Shown here piece after piece: positions 61,501-64,000 of a stretch of 64,000 nt of DNA. The stretch is from Aureivirga sp. CE67. Its GTDB lineage: Bacteria > Bacteroidota > Bacteroidia > Flavobacteriales > Flavobacteriaceae. The position numbers were made by a program, and so were the translations under genes. How positions within the stretch are numbered: position 1 is the first letter of the stretch; each line of letters starts with the position of its first letter. The DNA lies in the NCBI RefSeq assembly GCF_015767245.1, contig NZ_JADOTV010000005.1, forward strand, positions 124,001 through 188,000, in the 5' to 3' direction. Below the pieces are notes generated by a model. That model was given only the letters and a program-made list of their open reading frames with translations, had not been told where the DNA came from and did not search any database.

Positions 61501-63534
61501 CTCTTTTTCAATTTCATGTAAATACGTATCAATAATTCGAACCGTATTTTCATCTAAATTCGCAACTTCTTCTTTACTTAACTCTAAATCTTTTGCTAAA
61601 TGTAAAGTATCAATCACTGTTTGAATATTCTTCTTGTATGTTTGCTTTAATTTTCCTTCTTCCAATTCAGGATATTTATGCAATAATTTTGCAATATCTT
61701 TTAAAGAACCATACAATTCTGAATCAGTATAAGGAGGTGTCAAATGAGAAAGCATTGTCGCATAAGTTCTACGTTTTGCCATCATTGCCTCTCCAATATT
61801 GTCAATCGAATAGAAATATAAATGTGGAACTGGTGCAACTAATACTTCTGGCCAATCTTTTTGAGAAAGTAATAATTGTTTCCAAGGTGTAAATTCTACA
61901 CTTCCGTGCGCTCCAAAATGCGCAACCACATCCGTATCAAATCCTTTTCTTGCCCAAAGATATGAAGCAATATAAGCATGTGGCGGAGGCTTTGGAAGAC
62001 CGTGTTGTAATTTGAATTCATTTTCTCCCAAAGCAGCTTGTAAAACTGGCATCAATACAACATTTCCAAATTGTACTCTCGGAATTGCTAAATATTTTTC
62101 ATTTTCAATCGTTGTTGTATAATATTTTCCTGGAGCTTCTCCATACATTTTCTCTACATTCTGCACGCTTTCTGGATGCAATTCTTCTTGAATCCATTTT
62201 TTATATTCTGTTGCAGAAACTAAAGCTGGTTTTCCTTCTTTGATAAATTTATCTAAAGTTCCTTTTGCATAATCTCCTAAAATTGGTCCTTCCGTATGAA
62301 TTCTTTCCATGAACTTATCAAAGTCTCCTGAAAAATCTCCAACATTATAAGCCTCTTTTTCTAAAGTCTGAAGCATCGCAAAAAGAGATTTTCCTACTTC
62401 TAAACCTCCTGCGCTTAAAGCATTTTTTCCATTTCCTTTATAGTAATAAACAACAAACTTTTTGTCTTTGTTTTCTTTATCTTTTAAAGAAAGCCAACGC
62501 GTTGCAGTTTTCGAGAAATTTTCAACTCTTCCTGGAATTGGCTTATACGTATGAAATCCGTTTTCCGTAATATATTCTGCAGCAATTGCAAAAGGATGAA
62601 TTCCTCCGTCTAATTCTGGAACCACGATATTTTGTCCCATCAATCCACCAGAAATTCCTTGCTGATCTGCTTCCCATTCTTTTTGAGAATTAAAAACTAA
62701 TTGTGGCGTTAGATAAAGAATATTTTCTTCCTGAAGATATTTTACAAAAGAATCATTTCTACCAATTCTTCCATGTGGGAAATTAATAATCATCGAAGGT
62801 TTTGCAGCTTTAATATTGTCTAAAACTTTTTTGAATCCTTCAATTGCAACTACATTATGTCCTCTTTTTTCTAGTTCCAAAATCATAGCATCCATATATT
62901 CTCGATACTGAGATTGCGAACCATTATTAGAACTCATCAATACGATAGTTTTCGCATTTTCTTTATAAAGGTTTTGTTCTTTATAATACTTCCAATAATC
63001 TTCAATATTTTCGAAATAATCCGTTGTTCCTATTCTATAAAAAACATCTTTTGGAATGACAACTGGTTTTTCAATTTCTGAAGTAAAAAGCGATTTTCCA
63101 TCGAATTTCTTTCTAGAATAATTCAAGAAGTTCTGAATATTTTTTACACTTTCATTTTCAAAACATTTTGTGATATATTCCAAATCTTCTCCAGTGATAT
63201 TACTGAAATTATTCTCCTTACTTGTCGCCATTAAAACGTGTACAGTACTTCCGTTTTCCATGGCTTTTTTCAAGTTTTCTTTTTGTGTTTCAGACAACAT
63301 ACTGATATGGAAAAGATAAATCACAGGATATTTTTCAATTCCTGTAAAATCATTTTCTTTCAAATCAATTTGTTCTACTTCAATAAAATGATTCTCATTC
63401 GCCTTGACAATTTCTGCCATTTGCGAATCACGATAATTTACTAAAGCGATTTTTGTGAATTGTGCTTTGTATAAGAAAAAAGCGACGACCACAATAACTA
63501 AAACGCTAAAGATGTAAATAAGTCTTTTTTTCAT
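58588..63534 (-). CDS. Membrane-anchored CobN/HmuS-like chelatase subunit
   Basis: A 1648-aa protein of the CobN family, close in layout to HmuS of Bacteroidota heme-uptake loci. One membrane helix near the N-terminus (IYIFSVLVIVVVAFFLY) and one at the C-terminus (ILWIILLLGGAITFGIV) anchor a large domain outside or inside the membrane. CobN signatures include HFGAHGSVEF (residues 539-548), GLHVLG, GGYISPSSGGDP, LWGGEFIRNQG, RVFGGANGHYGTG and HPRSSNETGP. Between about residues 720 and 1060 there is a Lys-rich insert with a 29-residue tandem repeat. ATG 63534 is preferred over GTG 63555 because it directly precedes the helix. It is predicted to act on a tetrapyrrole metal centre, probably heme; substrate unproven. 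Confidence 0.85.
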   Translation of the reverse strand: MKKRLIYIFSVLVIVVVAFFLYKAQFTKIALVNYRDSQMAEIVKANENHFIEVEQIDLKENDFTGIEKYPVIYLFHISMLSETQKENLKKAMENGSTVHVLMATSKENNFSNITGEDLEYITKCFENESVKNIQNFLNYSRKKFDGKSLFTSEIEKPVVIPKDVFYRIGTTDYFENIEDYWKYYKEQNLYKENAKTIVLMSSNNGSQSQYREYMDAMILELEKRGHNVVAIEGFKKVLDNIKAAKPSMIINFPHGRIGRNDSFVKYLQEENILYLTPQLVFNSQKEWEADQQGISGGLMGQNIVVPELDGGIHPFAIAAEYITENGFHTYKPIPGRVENFSKTATRWLSLKDKENKDKKFVVYYYKGNGKNALSAGGLEVGKSLFAMLQTLEKEAYNVGDFSGDFDKFMERIHTEGPILGDYAKGTLDKFIKEGKPALVSATEYKKWIQEELHPESVQNVEKMYGEAPGKYYTTTIENEKYLAIPRVQFGNVVLMPVLQAALGENEFKLQHGLPKPPPHAYIASYLWARKGFDTDVVAHFGAHGSVEFTPWKQLLLSQKDWPEVLVAPVPHLYFYSIDNIGEAMMAKRRTYATMLSHLTPPYTDSELYGSLKDIAKLLHKYPELEEGKLKQTYKKNIQTVIDTLHLAKDLELSKEEVANLDENTVRIIDTYLHEIEKEKIITGLHVLGEKQTEDETYQTVKMMSVDPISQSLSYLNSLEEEHDHKKDNHHSNFEAQALTIVDAILKENKNPQDVFGTKREARLQELFAAYGLEDKGNISSYYGGNYAKQKRKGIILNENKGAKQEMVYDPKTHKMVPKSSTAKHGTKGSKSKQEMVYDPKTHKMVPKSSAVKHESKGSKSKQEMVYDPKTHKMVPKSSTEPEKVDLKKVTSTYVHLFSDRKNEQALDYLKTKEGLQEFLGLLNEKSLKQYKNALRLDDSNAWKVTAMENKYFQKVVKFLKDSTQQQPFFDNIKEASVVDRATKYRAMVEKGIYDKAIEKSKLNEFFKIYKESPVAYEKYLKKEEKSTVEKQEKIISFYINNKEVLNAVENSDSPNFKALQGILKSEKGFASLLEKEKAIESRLLRIETKEKRILEALIQLKEALYNVQDYRLNLQESPNFEMQAMLNGLNGGYISPSSGGDPVSNPLATPTGKNLYAINAEVTPTKEAYETGQELAKQILKKHLDKHGKYPKKITYSLWGGEFIRNQGMNIGQIFYMLGVEPVRNTYGRVYDVRLIPLEDLKRPRIDVLVQTSGQFRDLAASRINLINKAVELAANAKEENGEENFVKAGTLQAEKSLKAKGFSPEEAQKFATTRVFGGANGHYGTGIMGMVEKGDAWETEDEIAETYIKNMGAIYQEGDWTTFKEGLLETMMENAEVVVHPRSSNETGPISLDHVYEFMGGITASIRVTTGKDPDGYFNDNRNKYNPKVQGLKEAIWTETRTNLFNPKYIKGQMKEGESAAEGFAENFRDTYGWNVMKPDAIDKEIWEGYYDIYVKDKQNLGTIEFFKNTNPYALQEMTAVMLETVRKGYWKPSENVKKDIAKLHAELIKENSAGCSEFVCDNSKLKEMISSLLDKDLKESYTQQIEEVRSGKKAEQAEGMVLEKEEIQKSSVQELLKDNLSTILWIILLLGGAITFGIVKRRKERE
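60898..61125 (-). repeat. In-frame 87-bp tandem repeat in the CobN-like gene
   Basis: Units start at 61125, 61038 and 60951 (87 bp apart) and encode 29 residues beginning QEMVYDPKTHKMVPKSS and ending KGSKSK. There are two full copies and one partial copy that ends after KSSTEPEK. The 5' 17 residues of the unit are identical in all three except for the last changes, while DNA differs at silent positions. Confidence 0.95.
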
Positions 63535-63709
63535 TTTGGGTAAAATTTGTCCCACCTTCCTTGGCAGAGGATGGAATCTGTTGAATTAGGATGTTTATAT
63601 AATTGTATAGTGAAATCTTACAATCAACATTTTTAGTAAATAAAATCCTCCGTTATTTTAGAGATGGGTTAAAAGAATTTTACCACTAAAAAATCAATTG
63701 TAAAATTGT

Positions 63710-64000
63710 TTATTCTTCAGGTACGTAGATAATTTCTCCGTTTTCTAATTGATATGCAGTTCCAACTTTCTTTCCTTTTCCTTCCGAACTTCCTTTGGAA
63801 CCTTTATATTTTTCGATGGTTTTTCCTTTCTTTTGAATGATTTCCATATTTGTTTTTCCAGGATTTTTCACAATTGTAAAATCATCTTTAGTCAACATTT
63901 CTGTCATTTGAAATCTAGAAACTAAAGCAACCATCAGCGCAACTGCAAAAACCATTGCGATATCAAATAAATTGGTCATTCCAGACATCGGATCATCATC
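63710..64000 (-). CDS. DUF2149 protein, N-terminus cut by the window edge
   Basis: At least 96 residues. The frame continues through the right edge (codons for Asp-Asp-Asp-Pro precede MSGMTNLF), so the true start lies beyond 64000. It has one membrane helix (LFDIAMVFAVALMVALVSRF), then a basic, glycine- and lysine-rich linker and a C-terminal beta segment (GTAYQLENGEIIYVPEE). DUF2149 proteins are encoded next to MotA/TolQ/ExbB-type proteins and CobN/HmuS in heme or corrinoid uptake loci, and may act like the ExbD partner. It lies 175 bp upstream of the CobN-like gene; that gap shows nothing I can name. Confidence 0.85.
   Translation of the reverse strand, partial: DDDPMSGMTNLFDIAMVFAVALMVALVSRFQMTEMLTKDDFTIVKNPGKTNMEIIQKKGKTIEKYKGSKGSSEGKGKKVGTAYQLENGEIIYVPEE

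Noticed and set aside
63535-63709. A cobalamin riboswitch upstream of the CobN-like gene
   Set aside because: I saw no B12-box-like sequence or suitable GC-rich structure; the gap is short and AT-rich.
1-64000. tRNA, rRNA or tmRNA genes
   Set aside because: No T-loop-like GTTCRAxYC with acceptor pairing, and no rRNA-like GC-rich conserved stretches, were found by eye.

Overview
The window looks like a chromosomal segment of a low-GC marine or host-associated Flavobacteriia member (Bacteroidota). The signs are: many starts preceded by the Bacteroidota promoter box TAnnTTTG and not by Shine-Dalgarno sequences; a secreted M1 peptidase with a type A T9SS sorting domain; the flavobacterial gene order DUF4175-ybeY-mnmG; DUF4271-hemD facing a polyprenol-P-mannose synthase-dihydroorotase-DUF4296 operon; and an HmuS/CobN-like chelatase next to DUF2149. 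I cannot name the genus. I saw no rRNA, tRNA, CRISPR array, prophage or intact insertion sequence.

Layout. 0-9 kb: YdeI-like protein, outer-membrane barrel protein, DUF4175 protein, ybeY, and mnmG flanked by two parS-like palindromes, then a methyltransferase. 9-14.7 kb: DoxX-like protein, DNA polymerase III delta', pgk, a 56-aa membrane protein, Xaa-Pro aminopeptidase, recX. 14.7-17.3 kb: a nitrosative-stress group (Rrf2 regulator, a histidine-containing polytopic membrane protein, ScdA/RIC). 17.3-23.1 kb: a tight four-gene operon with its own holo-ACP synthase, an ALO-type FAD oxidase, an SDR-like protein and a 1048-aa adenylation-carrier-reductase enzyme. 23.2-32.9 kb: hemD, DUF4271, PPM synthase, pyrC, lipoproteins, tex, tatA, PAP2 phosphatase, O-methyltransferase, an ECF sigma factor and its zinc-type partner. 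33.2-36.4 kb: feoAB with a long repeat-containing upstream region. 36.4-38.3 kb: an AT-rich accessory island with a PUA-like/transmembrane protein, a two-TM coiled-coil protein and a frameshifted gene. 38.4-58.5 kb: SCO, M1 peptidase, SpoU methylase, lipoprotein, dut, flippase, gpsA, S41 protease, rnpA, glutaryl-CoA dehydrogenase, a Cys-rich miniprotein, two tandem Cj0069-type ATP-grasp proteins, mutS, cold-shock protein, ClC channel, and a palindromic MITE-like element. 58.5-64 kb: a membrane-anchored CobN/HmuS-like protein and DUF2149, probably the end of a heme or tetrapyrrole uptake locus that continues beyond the right edge.

Two dispersed intergenic repeat families occur throughout the window. 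Repeat A (8 copies) has the core CCCCTCTTGAGAGGGG followed by TTAGGGGTGTGT. Repeat B (5 copies, about 100-185 bp) runs from GCGTTAGGG to AACGCCC. The closing stem of repeat B changes in a compensatory way in the copies (GCGTT/AACGC, GCTT/AAGC, GCATT/AATGC, GCGAAA/TTTCGC), and its inner stem does too, which is direct evidence for conserved base pairing. The observations I rate highest are repeat B, the accessory PUA-like/membrane pair at 36.4-37.9 kb, the carboxylate-reductase-like operon, the Lys-rich tandem repeat inside the HmuS-like protein, and the parS-like sites around mnmG.
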